This document shows positions 8,332-16,798 of a stretch of DNA of 46,071 nt, in pieces. Position 1 is the stretch's first letter. Each line of letters begins with the position of its first letter. Under the pieces are notes generated by a model. It made no database searches. It was not told the DNA's origin and worked only from the letters and a program-made list of their open reading frames with translations. This DNA comes from Actinomycetota bacterium (lineage in GTDB: Bacteria; Actinomycetota; Acidimicrobiia; Acidimicrobiales; Ilumatobacteraceae): assembly GCA_963169665.1 (NCBI GenBank), contig CAUJET010000193.1, forward strand, positions 1 through 46,071, written 5' to 3'. The position numbers and the translations under genes are program-made.

Positions 8332-9372
8332 TCAGACGGCGGGCTGCTGCTGGGTGATGCAGTGGATGCCGCCGCCGCAGGCGAAGATCGACCGGGCGTC
8401 GTGCAGGACGATCTCCCGACCCGGGTAGGCGTCGGCCATGATCCCGGCGACGACCTCGTCGTTGGGATCGTCGAACGAGCACAGGATCACCGCACCGTTG
8501 CACACGTAGTGGTTGATGTAGCTCCAGTCGACCAGTTCGCCGTCGTCGTGGGTCGTCTGCGGGGCGGGCACCTCGATCACCTCGAGCGAACGACCGCGGG
8601 CGTCGGTCGCCCGGCGCAGCACGTCGAGGTTGGCCTGGGTGACGGCGAAGTCGGGATGGTCGGGATCGCGCTGCACGTGCACCAGCACGGCCCCCGGGCG
8701 AGGGAACGCGGCGAGGATGTCGACGTGGCCGCGTGTGCCGAAGCGGTCGTAGTCCTTGGTGAGACCGCGCGGGAGCCACAGGACGCGCTCGACGTCGAGG
8801 TACGAGCGGAGCTCGGTCTCCACGCCCTCGGCGTTCATGGTGGGGTTCCGGCCGGGATCGAGCTGGACGGTCTCGGTGACCATCACGGTGCCCTCGCCGT
8901 CGACGTGGATGCCGCCGCCCTCGTTCACCATCGTCGAGCTGAACAGCTCGGCCCCCGCGAGCCCGGCGATGTAGGCGCCGACGTGCTGCTCGTCGTCCCA
9001 GCGGGAGAAGCCCTGGTCGCCCCAGGCGTTGAACCGCCAGTGTGTGGCGCCGAGGCGACCGTCGGCATGCACGAGGAACGTGGGTCCGCTGTCGCGCACC
9101 CAGGCGTCGTCGATGTGCGTCTCGTGCAGCTCGATCGAGTCGTGCACCATCGACCGGGCGATCTCGAGGTCGCCGACGTTGCACACCATCGACACCGGCT
9201 CGAACGCGGCGATGGTGTTCGCGACCGACGCCCACACACCGCGCAGCCGGGCGAGCTCGTCGTCACCGTTCTCGGCGAAGCACTCGTTGGCGGGCGGGAA
9301 CTCCATCCACGTTCGGGTGTGCGGCACCCACTCCGGGGGCATGCGGAAGCCGGCGAGACGGGGTGTGGTCAT
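8332..9372 (-). CDS. aguA: Agmatine deiminase family protein
   Basis: 346 residues from the ATG at 9372, preceded by an AGGAG site; an overlapping longer frame reaches into the urease gene and is rejected. The sequence carries the family marks: DAWVRDSGP with the substrate-binding acidic residues, FNAWGD, GTRGHVDIL with the catalytic His, and the C-terminal CGGGIHCITQQQP with nucleophile Cys338. The family hydrolyses agmatine to N-carbamoylputrescine and ammonia in the cytoplasm, though other guanidino substrates are possible. It lies 47 bases after a urease alpha gene, and no separate N-carbamoylputrescine amidohydrolase is seen, so the neighbouring M20 enzyme or urease-like proteins may act on the product (inference). 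Confidence 0.9.
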   Translation of the reverse strand: MTTPRLAGFRMPPEWVPHTRTWMEFPPANECFAENGDDELARLRGVWASVANTIAAFEPVSMVCNVGDLEIARSMVHDSIELHETHIDDAWVRDSGPTFLVHADGRLGATHWRFNAWGDQGFSRWDDEQHVGAYIAGLAGAELFSSTMVNEGGGIHVDGEGTVMVTETVQLDPGRNPTMNAEGVETELRSYLDVERVLWLPRGLTKDYDRFGTRGHVDILAAFPRPGAVLVHVQRDPDHPDFAVTQANLDVLRRATDARGRSLEVIEVPAPQTTHDDGELVDWSYINHYVCNGAVILCSFDDPNDEVVAGIMADAYPGREIVLHDARSIFACGGGIHCITQQQPAV

Positions 9373-9419
9373 GGCGATCTCCTGGAGGATGCGTTCGCGG
9401 GGTGCGGTCGAGGGAACGG

Positions 9420-11228
9420 TCAGAGGAAGTAGAGGCGGCTGAGCGACACCGAGTCGGCGGGGTCGGCGTAGACCACCCTGCCCTCGAAGCTCACCGAACC
9501 GGTGCGGGCGTCGACGTCGACGGCACCGAGCGTGGTGTTGTGGACGAGGTCGGCCGGTCCGATGCCGCGTGTGCCCCGGACCGCGACCCGCGTGCGCCGC
9601 GTGGTCATGTGGTCGTCGCCGGCGTCGACGGCCGCCTGGCTGACGAATGCGACCGACAGGTCGGCCGCCGTCGCACCGAACGACCCGAACTGGGGACCGA
9701 GCACCAGCGGTTCGCACGAGTCGGTGGTGGCGTTCGGGTCGCCGGTGACGCCGTACGCGGGGAACCCGGCCTTGAGCACCAGCTGCGGCTTCGCGCCGAA
9801 GTGGTCGGGACGCCAGAGGACGATGTCGGCCAGCTTGCCGACCTCGATCGAACCGATCTCGTGCGACAGGCCGTGGGCGATGGCCGGGTTGATCGTGAGC
9901 TTCGCGACGTAGCGCCGCACACGGTCGTTGTCGTGCCGCGTGGGCCCGTCGTCGAGGTCCTGCTTCATCTTCGCGGCGAGCTGGAACGTGCGCCGCACGG
10001 TCTCGCCCGCTCGACCCATGCCCTGCGCGTCGGACGAGGTGATGCCGATCACGCCCAGGTCGTGGAGCACGCCCTCGGCACCCATCGTGCCGTTGCGGAT
10101 CCGGTCGTTCACCATCTCGCCGTCGCTGTGCGAATGGTGGTTGAGACCGTGGCAGGCGAAGATCATCTCGTAGTGCTCGTCGAGCGCGTCGCGACCGAAC
10201 GGCAGCGTCGGGTTGGTGGACGACCCGATCACGTTCGGCACACCGGCGAGCTTCAACACGTTGGGCACGTGCCCACCGCCGCAGCCCTCGATGTGGAACG
10301 CGTGGATGGTGCGGCCATCGAGCACGCGCAGCGTGTCCTCCACCGACAGGCACTCGTTGAGCCCGTCGGTGTGCAACGCCACCTGGACGTCGTGGTCCTC
10401 GGCGACGCGCAGGGCGGTGTCGAGCGCCCGGGTGTGCGCGCCCATGTCCTCGTGCACCTTGAATCCGCACGCACCGCCCTCGACGAGCGCCTCGACGAGC
10501 GGGGCCGGATCCGACGACGACCCGCGACCGAGGAAGCCGATGTTCACCGGCCACTGGTCGAACGCGTTGAACGCGTGTCGCAGCGCCCACGGGGAGTTCA
10601 CGCCCACACCCCAGACCGGCCCGAACTCCTGGCCGATGATGGTGGTGACGCCGGCGGCGAGCGACGCCTCCATGATCCGGGGTGACAGCAGGTGCACGTG
10701 GGTGTCGATCGCTCCAGCGGTGGCGATCATGCCCTCGCCCGAGACGATCGAGGTGCCGGTGCCCACCACCACGTCGACGTCGTCGAGCGTGTCGGGGTTG
10801 CCCGCCCGACCGATGCCGCAGATGCGGCCGGCGCGGATGCCGATCGACGCCTTGCCGATGCGGTGCATCGCATCGATGATCACGACGTTGGAGATGACGA
10901 GGTCACACGTCTCGCGGACCGACGCGGCCTTGAGCAGCAGCCCGTCACGGGCGGTCTTGCCGAACCCGGCGAGGAACTCGTCGCCACGGCGTTGGGCGTC
11001 GTACTCGATCTGTACGACGAGCCGCGTGTCGCCGAGGCGCACACGGTCGCCGACGGTCGGGCCGTGGATCGCGGCGTAGTCGTTCGGGAGGATCTCGTCG
11101 GGGTGCTCATGGCCGTGCGGGGCGCGGCCGCCGTCGTACTCGTCGTGGCTGTGCTCGATCCCGCCGTGGCTGTGCCGGTGTGGATGGGGATGCGGGTGCG
11201 AGTGGGGGTGCGTGTGGTCGCCGCTCAT
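9420..11228 (-). CDS. ureC: Urease alpha subunit, non-canonical, with His-rich N-terminus
   Basis: 602 residues. All nickel-site residues fall at the expected positions: His177 and His179 (DTHVH), carbamylated Lys257 with His259 (FKVHED), His286 (ALHTD), His312 (FHIEG), Cys359-His360 of the flap (ACHG) and Asp400 (TSSDAQ), so it could be active. Departures from ordinary UreC are the flap ACHGLNHH in place of the usual CHHL, an altered loop after GVTT (about 200-215), and about 45 added N-terminal residues with 14 His in the first 42. Such tails usually bind nickel in UreE or UreG. No ureD, ureE, ureF or ureG is present in the window. Its start overlaps the gamma-beta gene stop by four bases. 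Confidence 0.92.
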   Translation of the reverse strand: MSGDHTHPHSHPHPHPHRHSHGGIEHSHDEYDGGRAPHGHEHPDEILPNDYAAIHGPTVGDRVRLGDTRLVVQIEYDAQRRGDEFLAGFGKTARDGLLLKAASVRETCDLVISNVVIIDAMHRIGKASIGIRAGRICGIGRAGNPDTLDDVDVVVGTGTSIVSGEGMIATAGAIDTHVHLLSPRIMEASLAAGVTTIIGQEFGPVWGVGVNSPWALRHAFNAFDQWPVNIGFLGRGSSSDPAPLVEALVEGGACGFKVHEDMGAHTRALDTALRVAEDHDVQVALHTDGLNECLSVEDTLRVLDGRTIHAFHIEGCGGGHVPNVLKLAGVPNVIGSSTNPTLPFGRDALDEHYEMIFACHGLNHHSHSDGEMVNDRIRNGTMGAEGVLHDLGVIGITSSDAQGMGRAGETVRRTFQLAAKMKQDLDDGPTRHDNDRVRRYVAKLTINPAIAHGLSHEIGSIEVGKLADIVLWRPDHFGAKPQLVLKAGFPAYGVTGDPNATTDSCEPLVLGPQFGSFGATAADLSVAFVSQAAVDAGDDHMTTRRTRVAVRGTRGIGPADLVHNTTLGAVDVDARTGSVSFEGRVVYADPADSVSLSRLYFL

Positions 11229-11911
11229 GATCCGAGGTACCCCTGCGCTGCCGCTCGGGCGAGGGCGGACTCCTTCGCGCCAGGCGCGTCGAGTGGGCCG
11301 TCGACGAGGCCTGCGAACCCGATCGCGACGCGGGCGCCACCGATCGGCACGAGCGGTGCAGTGACAGCCACGCCGGGGTCGAACCGCAGGGACGATCCGG
11401 CCGGGATCGCGAGCCGCATCCCGTAGGCGGCCGCCCGGTCGAAGTCGAGCCGAGGGTTCACCTCGAAGAAGTGGAAGTGCGAGGTGATGCTGACCGGCAC
11501 GTCCGAGGTGTTGGTGACGACGAGCCGCACCAGGCCGTCGGGTTCGACGGCCTCGCGCTCTGCGGTCATCACGGCGCCAGGGGCGTCGTCACCGAGGCCG
11601 ACGGCATCGGCACCGAACGGGTTGCGCACCACGACCATGCGGGTGCCGTCGTCGAAGCTGGCCTCCACCTTCACCTCCGTGACGATGTCGACCACCCCGG
11701 GCAGGACGTCGTCGACGGACAGCACCGACGCACCGGCGGCCGCCGCCTGCACCAGGCGGGCGCCGTCCCGAGCGGCCTCGCAGACCGTGTCGGCGATGAG
11801 CGCGGTGGCCTCGGGGACGTTGAGCCGCAGCCCGCGCGACCGGCGGGCACGCGCGAGCTCGGCCGCCGTGAAGATGAGCAACCGATCGCGATCGGTCGGG
11901 GTGAGACGCAT
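11225..11911 (-). CDS. ureAB: Urease gamma-beta fusion subunit
   Basis: 228 residues. Residues 1-100 are a UreA (gamma) domain, starting MRLTPTDRDRLLIF and ending with EVKVEASFDDGT. The second half, from about GAVMTAE to the C-terminus, is UreB (beta) with the conserved VTNTSDVPVSITSHFHFFEVN and the FDRAAAYGMRL stretch. Gamma-beta fusions are known in Helicobacter and some actinobacteria. It forms the structural core with the following urease alpha subunit, with which it overlaps by four bases. It is the first gene of the minus-strand run and is divergent from an alkB-like gene across only 60 bases. Confidence 0.92.
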   Translation of the reverse strand: MRLTPTDRDRLLIFTAAELARARRSRGLRLNVPEATALIADTVCEAARDGARLVQAAAAGASVLSVDDVLPGVVDIVTEVKVEASFDDGTRMVVVRNPFGADAVGLGDDAPGAVMTAEREAVEPDGLVRLVVTNTSDVPVSITSHFHFFEVNPRLDFDRAAAYGMRLAIPAGSSLRFDPGVAVTAPLVPIGGARVAIGFAGLVDGPLDAPGAKESALARAAAQGYLGS

Positions 11912-11971
11912 ACCGGCACGCTATTCGGCGGCGGGCGTGCCCTGTCACACCCCGCACCTACGGTGCGCGTC

Positions 11972-12619
11972 ATGACCACCTGGATCCACCCGACGCCCGA
12001 GGTCGAACGCGTGCAGCTCGACACACGGTCGTGGGTCGACGTCGTGCGCGGTCTCGTCGTCGACGCCGACCGGGCGCACCACGACCTGCTCACGGGCGCC
12101 CGCTGGCGGTACGGGTCGTCGTTCCGGTACGAACGCCGGGTCGACGACACCCGGCTCAGCACCAACCAGTCGGGCGACCGCCGACACCCGGCGCTCGCCG
12201 CGGTCGAGACCTGGCTCGTCCGTCGCTACCGCGTGCGTTTCACCGGCGTCGTGCTCACCCAGTACCGCAACGAGCGCGAGGGACTCGGGTTCCATCGCGA
12301 CACCGGCATGACCTGGCTCGACGACACCATCGTCGCAGTGCTGAGCCTCGGCGCGCAGCGGCCGTGGTACCTGCGGCCCGACGCCGGCCGCCAACGGTTC
12401 ACCGAGGACGACGACCTGCGCGACGTGATCGACGTGTCACCGGCCGGCGGCGACCTGCTGGTCATGGGTGGCGCGTGCCAGAAGGAGTGGCTGCACGCCG
12501 TGCCGCCCGTGGCTGGTGCCGTCGGCTGCCGCATCAGCGCCCAGTGGCGCTGGACGTCGCGTCGCGGAGAACCCGATCAGTCGCTCCGCCACCGCGACGC
12601 GTGGCGGTTCACCGGCTGA
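11972..12619 (+). CDS. alkB: AlkB-like Fe(II)/2-oxoglutarate dioxygenase
   Basis: 215 residues from the ATG at 11972; the frame is open further upstream but only through the divergent urease gene. The double-stranded beta-helix iron site is complete: His108 and Asp110 (GFHRD), His175 (EWLHAVP) and the 2-oxoglutarate-binding Arg187 (CRISAQWRW). The YRNEREGLGFHRD stretch is typical of ALKBH2/3-like bacterial proteins. The likely role is oxidative demethylation of alkylated DNA or RNA bases. It stands alone on its strand, and its 3' end overlaps the convergent CBS gene by 11 bases. Confidence 0.9.
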   Translation: MTTWIHPTPEVERVQLDTRSWVDVVRGLVVDADRAHHDLLTGARWRYGSSFRYERRVDDTRLSTNQSGDRRHPALAAVETWLVRRYRVRFTGVVLTQYRNEREGLGFHRDTGMTWLDDTIVAVLSLGAQRPWYLRPDAGRQRFTEDDDLRDVIDVSPAGGDLLVMGGACQKEWLHAVPPVAGAVGCRISAQWRWTSRRGEPDQSLRHRDAWRFTG

Positions 12620-13064
12620 GCGCCGGCACCGACGGCTCGTCGTTGCCGTGCGGGAACACGAGCTGTGCGGTCATGCCGTGCGTGACGTCGGCGAACACCT
12701 TCGACAGGGAGACGATGAGGTCGTCGAGCGACACGAGGCCGACCACCTGATCGCCGTCCACCACGGGCATGCGGCGAACGGCGTGATGGTGGAATGCCGC
12801 GATGGCGTCGCGGATGTCGGCGTGACGGTCGACGGCCATCACGTTGGTCGACATCACCGAGTCGATGCGCACGTCGGTCGCCACACCGTGGGCGAGCACC
12901 CGGCACACCAGGTCCCGGTCGGTGACGATGCCGACGAGGCGGTCGGCGTCGACCACGACGAGGCACCCCACGCCCACCCTCGACATGAGGGCGGCCGCCT
13001 GGGCGACGGTCGCGTCCGGGGCGACGGTCACCGCGGGACGGGCGGAGAGATCGGCGACCTTCAT
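12609..13064 (-). CDS. CBS-domain pair protein
   Basis: 151 residues made almost entirely of two CBS domains: the first about 7-60 (GVGCLVVVDADRLVGIVTDRDL), the second about 70-125 (AVRRMPVVDGDQVVGLVSLDDL). Only key elements are quoted; both have the G-I/L-V-(T/S)-x-x-D ending typical of nucleotide-binding CBS repeats. Stand-alone pairs bind adenosine nucleotides and modulate partners; the partner is not evident. It overlaps the DUF1918 gene by four bases (ATGA), a linkage often seen in actinobacteria, so the two are one transcription unit. Confidence 0.9.
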   Translation of the reverse strand: MKVADLSARPAVTVAPDATVAQAAALMSRVGVGCLVVVDADRLVGIVTDRDLVCRVLAHGVATDVRIDSVMSTNVMAVDRHADIRDAIAAFHHHAVRRMPVVDGDQVVGLVSLDDLIVSLSKVFADVTHGMTAQLVFPHGNDEPSVPALSR

Positions 13065-13264
13065 GCCGTCACCTCCCGTGCGAGCTCCTTGATCACGCAG
13101 TCGCTGCCGGGGAAGATCAGCGATTCGTGGCCGGTGTCGTCCCAGCGCACCAGGAACGGGGCCGTCCCGCCGGCGCCTCGGGCCTCGAGCACCTCACCGG
13201 TGCGGTCCGGCTCCCCCACGTGGTGGCCGGTGATGATCAGCAATGAACCTGGTCGTGCGTGCAT
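13061..13264 (-). CDS. DUF1918 small protein
   Basis: 67 residues from the ATG at 13264, which has a near-perfect GGAAGGAG site upstream. The sequence begins MHARPGSLLIITGHHVGEP and contains VRWDDTGHESLIFPGSD, the hallmark of the DUF1918 family, small SH3-like barrel proteins widespread in actinobacteria. Function unknown; members often lie next to CBS or universal stress genes, as here. It overlaps the following CBS gene by four bases. A longer in-frame start at 13462 would run antisense through the promoter and start of the PilZ gene and is rejected. Confidence 0.85.
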   Translation of the reverse strand: MHARPGSLLIITGHHVGEPDRTGEVLEARGAGGTAPFLVRWDDTGHESLIFPGSDCVIKELAREVTA

Positions 13265-13431
13265 CGTGTGCTCCTTCCGACTCTCGTCACCCCCAGTGAG
13301 CGCACGTCGCGACGCACCTGACGAGGGGCGAAGGACCCGAAACGGGTCAGCCTGCTTCCGTGCACCGGCCGACCGGTGACGGACGGTCTGTCCTCGGTCG
13401 CTGGGGTGCGGCGGCCGGAGAGGAACTCGAC

Positions 13432-14025
13432 ATGCAGGCGACGTTCGCTGCCGGAACCACACTCAACGTGGTGTTCCGCGAACCGAGCACGCACCACAAG
13501 GTGCGCGCGACCGTGGCAGGCGCCACCGATGCTGCCCTGTTGCTCGACCTCGGCGACACCGGCGCGCGCCCCGTGCGCGGCGCCGATGTGAGCCTCGTGG
13601 TCGGGAGCCGCATCTTCGAGACCGTGGTCAATCATGTCGACGAGCGATGGACCACCGTGCGACGGCCCGACCTGCTCGTCGTCGACGATCAGCGTCGCAC
13701 GATGCGTTCGCCGACGAAGCTCCTCGTGAAGTGGCGGCTGGTCGACGAGCCCGGTGCCGGGATGGAAGCCGCCTACGTGGTCGACCTGTCGGCCCGCGGC
13801 GCACGCGTGTTGGCCGAGGATCGCGAGGGCCGGGTGGTGGGCGCCGAGGTGAAGGTCGACGTCGGACGGCATCACTTCTCGGGATGGATCCGTCGGGCCG
13901 AGGCCCACGAACACGGCCAGCTCAGCTACTACGGCATCGAGTTCGCCGACCTGAGCAAGGAGCAACAGACCTACATCTTCCGCACGCTCGGCAAGGTCCG
14001 CATCGGCGAGCACGACTGGGCCTGA
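13432..14025 (+). CDS. PilZ-domain protein, probable c-di-GMP receptor
   Basis: 197 residues from the ATG at 13432 with a GAGAGGAA site upstream. The C-terminal PilZ domain has the two c-di-GMP-binding motifs: RxxxR at Arg88 to Arg92 (RRTMR) and DxSxxG at Asp118 to Gly123 (DLSARG). The N-terminal part (about 1-80) is beta-rich and resembles the YcgR-like flagellar-brake N domain, but this is weak. No signal peptide or membrane helix, so it should be cytoplasmic and may alter motility or surface functions when the second messenger binds. It stands alone, divergent from the DUF1918 gene across 167 bases. Confidence 0.85.
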   Translation: MQATFAAGTTLNVVFREPSTHHKVRATVAGATDAALLLDLGDTGARPVRGADVSLVVGSRIFETVVNHVDERWTTVRRPDLLVVDDQRRTMRSPTKLLVKWRLVDEPGAGMEAAYVVDLSARGARVLAEDREGRVVGAEVKVDVGRHHFSGWIRRAEAHEHGQLSYYGIEFADLSKEQQTYIFRTLGKVRIGEHDWA

Positions 14026-14040
14026 CGTCCATGACGTCAG
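14022..14040. terminator. Short hairpin after the PilZ gene
   Basis: Arms CTGACGT (14022-14028) and ACGTCAG (14034-14040) with a five-base loop, overlapping the PilZ stop codon and lying 24 bases before the convergent ligase gene ends. No T run; a terminator role is only suggested by its place. Confidence 0.3.
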
Positions 14041-14064
14041 CAGCCCTCGACGGGTGCGGCGCGA

Positions 14065-15621
14065 TCAGTTCACGTTGCGGTCGCGGCCTTCCCAGTAGGG
14101 GGCACGCAGCTCGCGCTTGAGGACCTTCATCGCGCCCGACAGTGGCAACGGTTCGTCGCGGAACGACACGCTCTTGGGCACCTTGTACCCGGCGATCCAC
14201 TCGCGGGTGTGGGCGATCAGCTCGTCCTCGGTGACCTCGACGCCCTCGCGGCGCACGACGATCGCGTGCACGGCTTCGCCCCACTGCTCGCTCGGGATGC
14301 CGATCACCGCGACCTGCAGCACGGCGGGGTGGCTGGCGAGCGCGTTCTCGACCTCGCTCGAGTACACGTTCTCGCCGCCGGTGACGATCATGTCCTTCAC
14401 CCGGTCGACGAGGTACAGGTAGCCCTGCTCGTCGAGATACCCGGCGTCGCCCGTGTGGTACCAGCCGCCGCGGAACACCTCAGCGGTCGCTTCCGGCTTG
14501 TTCCAGTACTCGATCATGAAGTTGCCCGAACGAGCGCACACCTCGCCGGCCTCACCGGTCGGGAGCTCGTTGCCCTCGTCGTCCTGGATCGAGATCACCA
14601 CACCCGGCAACGGCATACCGGCGGAACGGAGGAACGGGCCCCCGCTGCGGTGCTCGTCGGGGCCGAGGAAGGTGAGCACGCTGGAGCTCTCGGTCATGCC
14701 GTAGCCCTGCCAGATGTTCATCTCCGGGTAGAGCGCCAACATCTTCTCGAGCAGCGCCTGCGGCATCGGCGAGGCGCCGTAGACGAGATCGACGAACGAG
14801 CCGAGACGCTCGGGGCGGAACTCGGGATGGGCCATCGTCATGCCGATCATCGTCGGCACCATCACGGTGGTCGACGGCCGGTACGTCTCGACCGCGGCCA
14901 TCACCGCAGCCGGGTCGAACATCGGCACGATCACGGTGTGCGCCCCCTGCGCCGGCCCCCCGAGCACACCGAACATCGACGCGGCGTGGAACATGGGCGT
15001 CTGGACGAGGTTGACGACCGATGCGTCGAACTGGAGGCGCATCATCACGTGGTAGGCGTTGAGGATCTCCGCGCGCTGGTCGAGCAACACGCCCTTGGGC
15101 AGACCCGTGGTCCCCCCGGTGTACATGAGCACGACGGGGTCGGTCTCCTCGCCCTCGTCGGGGACGACCGACGCGCCGCTGAGCAGTTCGTCCCAGGTGA
15201 TCGTGTGCGGGACGTCACCGGGCCCGATCAGCACGATGTGTTCGAGCCCGGCATCGGCCTTCACGGCATCGATGAGCGGGGCGAAGATGGCGTCGACGAA
15301 GCAGACCTTGGTGCCCGAGTCGCGCAGCACGTAGGCGAGCTCCTTGGGAGCGAAGCGCAGGTTGAGCGGGTTGACCACGCCGCCGCCGAGGAAGGCGGCG
15401 TGGTACAGCTGCAGGTACTCGGGCGAGTTGAGCGTCATGACCGCGAACCGGTCGCCGCGCCCGACGCCCAGGCGCTGCAGGCCGCCGATGAGGCGCCCGA
15501 CCGCCTCGAGGTGCTCCGCGTAGGTGGTGGATGCCCCGGTCGCTGCGTTCGTCGCGATCGGACGGTCGGCATGGCGCGAGACGGCAGGCAGCAGCAGGCG
15601 GTGGTAGATCAGCTCTTTCAT
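14065..15621 (-). CDS. Long/medium-chain acyl-CoA synthetase (FadD-like)
   Basis: 518 residues from the ATG at 15621. The ANL-superfamily motifs are complete: phosphate loop YTGGTTGLPKG (about 177-187), YGMTE (about 315), the TGDAGYLDEQGYLYLVDR hinge region and a C-terminal Lys in SGAMKVLKREL. It should activate a carboxylic acid through acyl-AMP to acyl-CoA. The acid is not evident; the linkage with DUF2817 and a Baeyer-Villiger-type monooxygenase suggests catabolism of a ketone or ester with release of an acid (inference). It begins 11 bases after the DUF2817 stop. Confidence 0.9.
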   Translation of the reverse strand: MKELIYHRLLLPAVSRHADRPIATNAATGASTTYAEHLEAVGRLIGGLQRLGVGRGDRFAVMTLNSPEYLQLYHAAFLGGGVVNPLNLRFAPKELAYVLRDSGTKVCFVDAIFAPLIDAVKADAGLEHIVLIGPGDVPHTITWDELLSGASVVPDEGEETDPVVLMYTGGTTGLPKGVLLDQRAEILNAYHVMMRLQFDASVVNLVQTPMFHAASMFGVLGGPAQGAHTVIVPMFDPAAVMAAVETYRPSTTVMVPTMIGMTMAHPEFRPERLGSFVDLVYGASPMPQALLEKMLALYPEMNIWQGYGMTESSSVLTFLGPDEHRSGGPFLRSAGMPLPGVVISIQDDEGNELPTGEAGEVCARSGNFMIEYWNKPEATAEVFRGGWYHTGDAGYLDEQGYLYLVDRVKDMIVTGGENVYSSEVENALASHPAVLQVAVIGIPSEQWGEAVHAIVVRREGVEVTEDELIAHTREWIAGYKVPKSVSFRDEPLPLSGAMKVLKRELRAPYWEGRDRNVN

Positions 15622-15632
15622 CGGGCCGAACC

Positions 15633-16736
15633 CTACGCGGCGCCGACGGCCCCCTCGGACAGACCCCGGACCGCCGCGTCGACAGTGTCGAGGTACACGG
15701 GCCACACGGCCGCCGTCCACGCCGGATCGTCCGCGACGTACGCCGCGCGGAGGAGCGACCGGGCCTGTTCGGCCTCGGCGGACCGGCGATCGCCGACCAT
15801 GTGCCACCACGTCTCGGCCCGCAGCGCCAGCAGTGCCCGGGCCGGATCGCTGACCCCACATTCGAGCGACACCGAGGTGATCTCGACCTCGGGAGCCAAC
15901 CCGTCGAGCGCTGGCAGCCACTCGCCCACGATCTCCGTGAGCACGCTGCGGTCGTCGCCGCGGGTCCGGAGGTCGGGCCACCAGGACTGAGCGCGAGACG
16001 TCACGACGTCGGACGCATCCGGCGCGCCGACACCGGCACGCTCGACCACGCCCCACTCACCGAGCCCGGTGCGCACGTCGATCACCGCGGCGCGCCGGAG
16101 TCCTGCCCATCGATCGGCGATCCAGTCCAGGAGCCACCGGTGCGACCACGTCGGGCCGAGGCCGCCGTAGAACAGGCCGCGGGGATGGTCGTATTGACCA
16201 CGAGCGATCAACGCCTGGAACTCGAGCGGGCCGAGCTCGGCGAGCGCGCCGTACAGGGCGGCCACCGCGTGGGCCTCGGAGGCGACGTCCCATCGCGGCG
16301 GGACGATGCTGTCCGCGTACTCGTCGTAGTCGGGGTTGGCCGGTGGCGGGCCCATGCGATCGATGAAGTTGCGGTTCAGGTCGACGTTGTCGTCGTCGGC
16401 CTCACGGGTCCACGACGCCCCGAAGGGTTCGAACGCATGGACGAACACGAGGCAGACGCCGGCCGTGTCGAGCATCGACGCCAACCGGGTCTCGCGCAGG
16501 TGTCGCCGTTGGAGCCGCGAACCCTCGATGCACTCTGCGCCGTGCGTGCCGCTGACGACGGCGACGAGCGAGGTCGCGCCGACGGGTCCGACCTCGGCGA
16601 CGTCGAGGAACAGGGCTTCGTCGTGGCGGCCGCGGAGCGGATGCTGCCACGAACGAATCCGCGCACCGGCCGCGCCGACGGCATCGAGGAAATCGGCGCG
16701 AGCCGCGATGTAGGTCTCGTCAGACGGCTGCGTCAC
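15633..16736 (-). CDS. DUF2817 (M14-like) putative zinc carboxypeptidase/deacylase
   Basis: 367 residues from a GTG at 16736; extension to 16964 would run inside the monooxygenase gene and has no similarity. The N-terminal half carries SGTHGAECIEGS, giving the H-x-x-E metal pair of M14-type hydrolases, then DDDNVDLNRNF with the conserved substrate-binding Asn-Arg, and VDVRTGLGEWG further on. DUF2817 proteins are related to succinylglutamate desuccinylase/aspartoacylase and carboxypeptidase folds. It lies 62 bases after the monooxygenase gene and 11 before an acyl-CoA ligase on the same strand. Substrate unknown. Confidence 0.85.
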   Translation of the reverse strand: MTQPSDETYIAARADFLDAVGAAGARIRSWQHPLRGRHDEALFLDVAEVGPVGATSLVAVVSGTHGAECIEGSRLQRRHLRETRLASMLDTAGVCLVFVHAFEPFGASWTREADDDNVDLNRNFIDRMGPPPANPDYDEYADSIVPPRWDVASEAHAVAALYGALAELGPLEFQALIARGQYDHPRGLFYGGLGPTWSHRWLLDWIADRWAGLRRAAVIDVRTGLGEWGVVERAGVGAPDASDVVTSRAQSWWPDLRTRGDDRSVLTEIVGEWLPALDGLAPEVEITSVSLECGVSDPARALLALRAETWWHMVGDRRSAEAEQARSLLRAAYVADDPAWTAAVWPVYLDTVDAAVRGLSEGAVGAA

Positions 16737-16798
16737 GGGGATGACCGTCCAGGTTCGACGATGGGATGCCGACGACCCGACCGGTCGTCCGTCACCGC

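Noticed and set aside
9373..10590. Long minus-strand frame extending agmatine deiminase upstream to 752 codons
   Set aside because: It overlaps the urease alpha gene in another frame, is Arg-rich without family likeness, and the ATG at 9372 has a good ribosome site.
9420..11228. Urease alpha as an inactive relic because CHHL is altered
   Set aside because: All metal ligands, the carbamylated Lys, the flap Cys-His and the active-site Asp are in place, so inactivity cannot be claimed.
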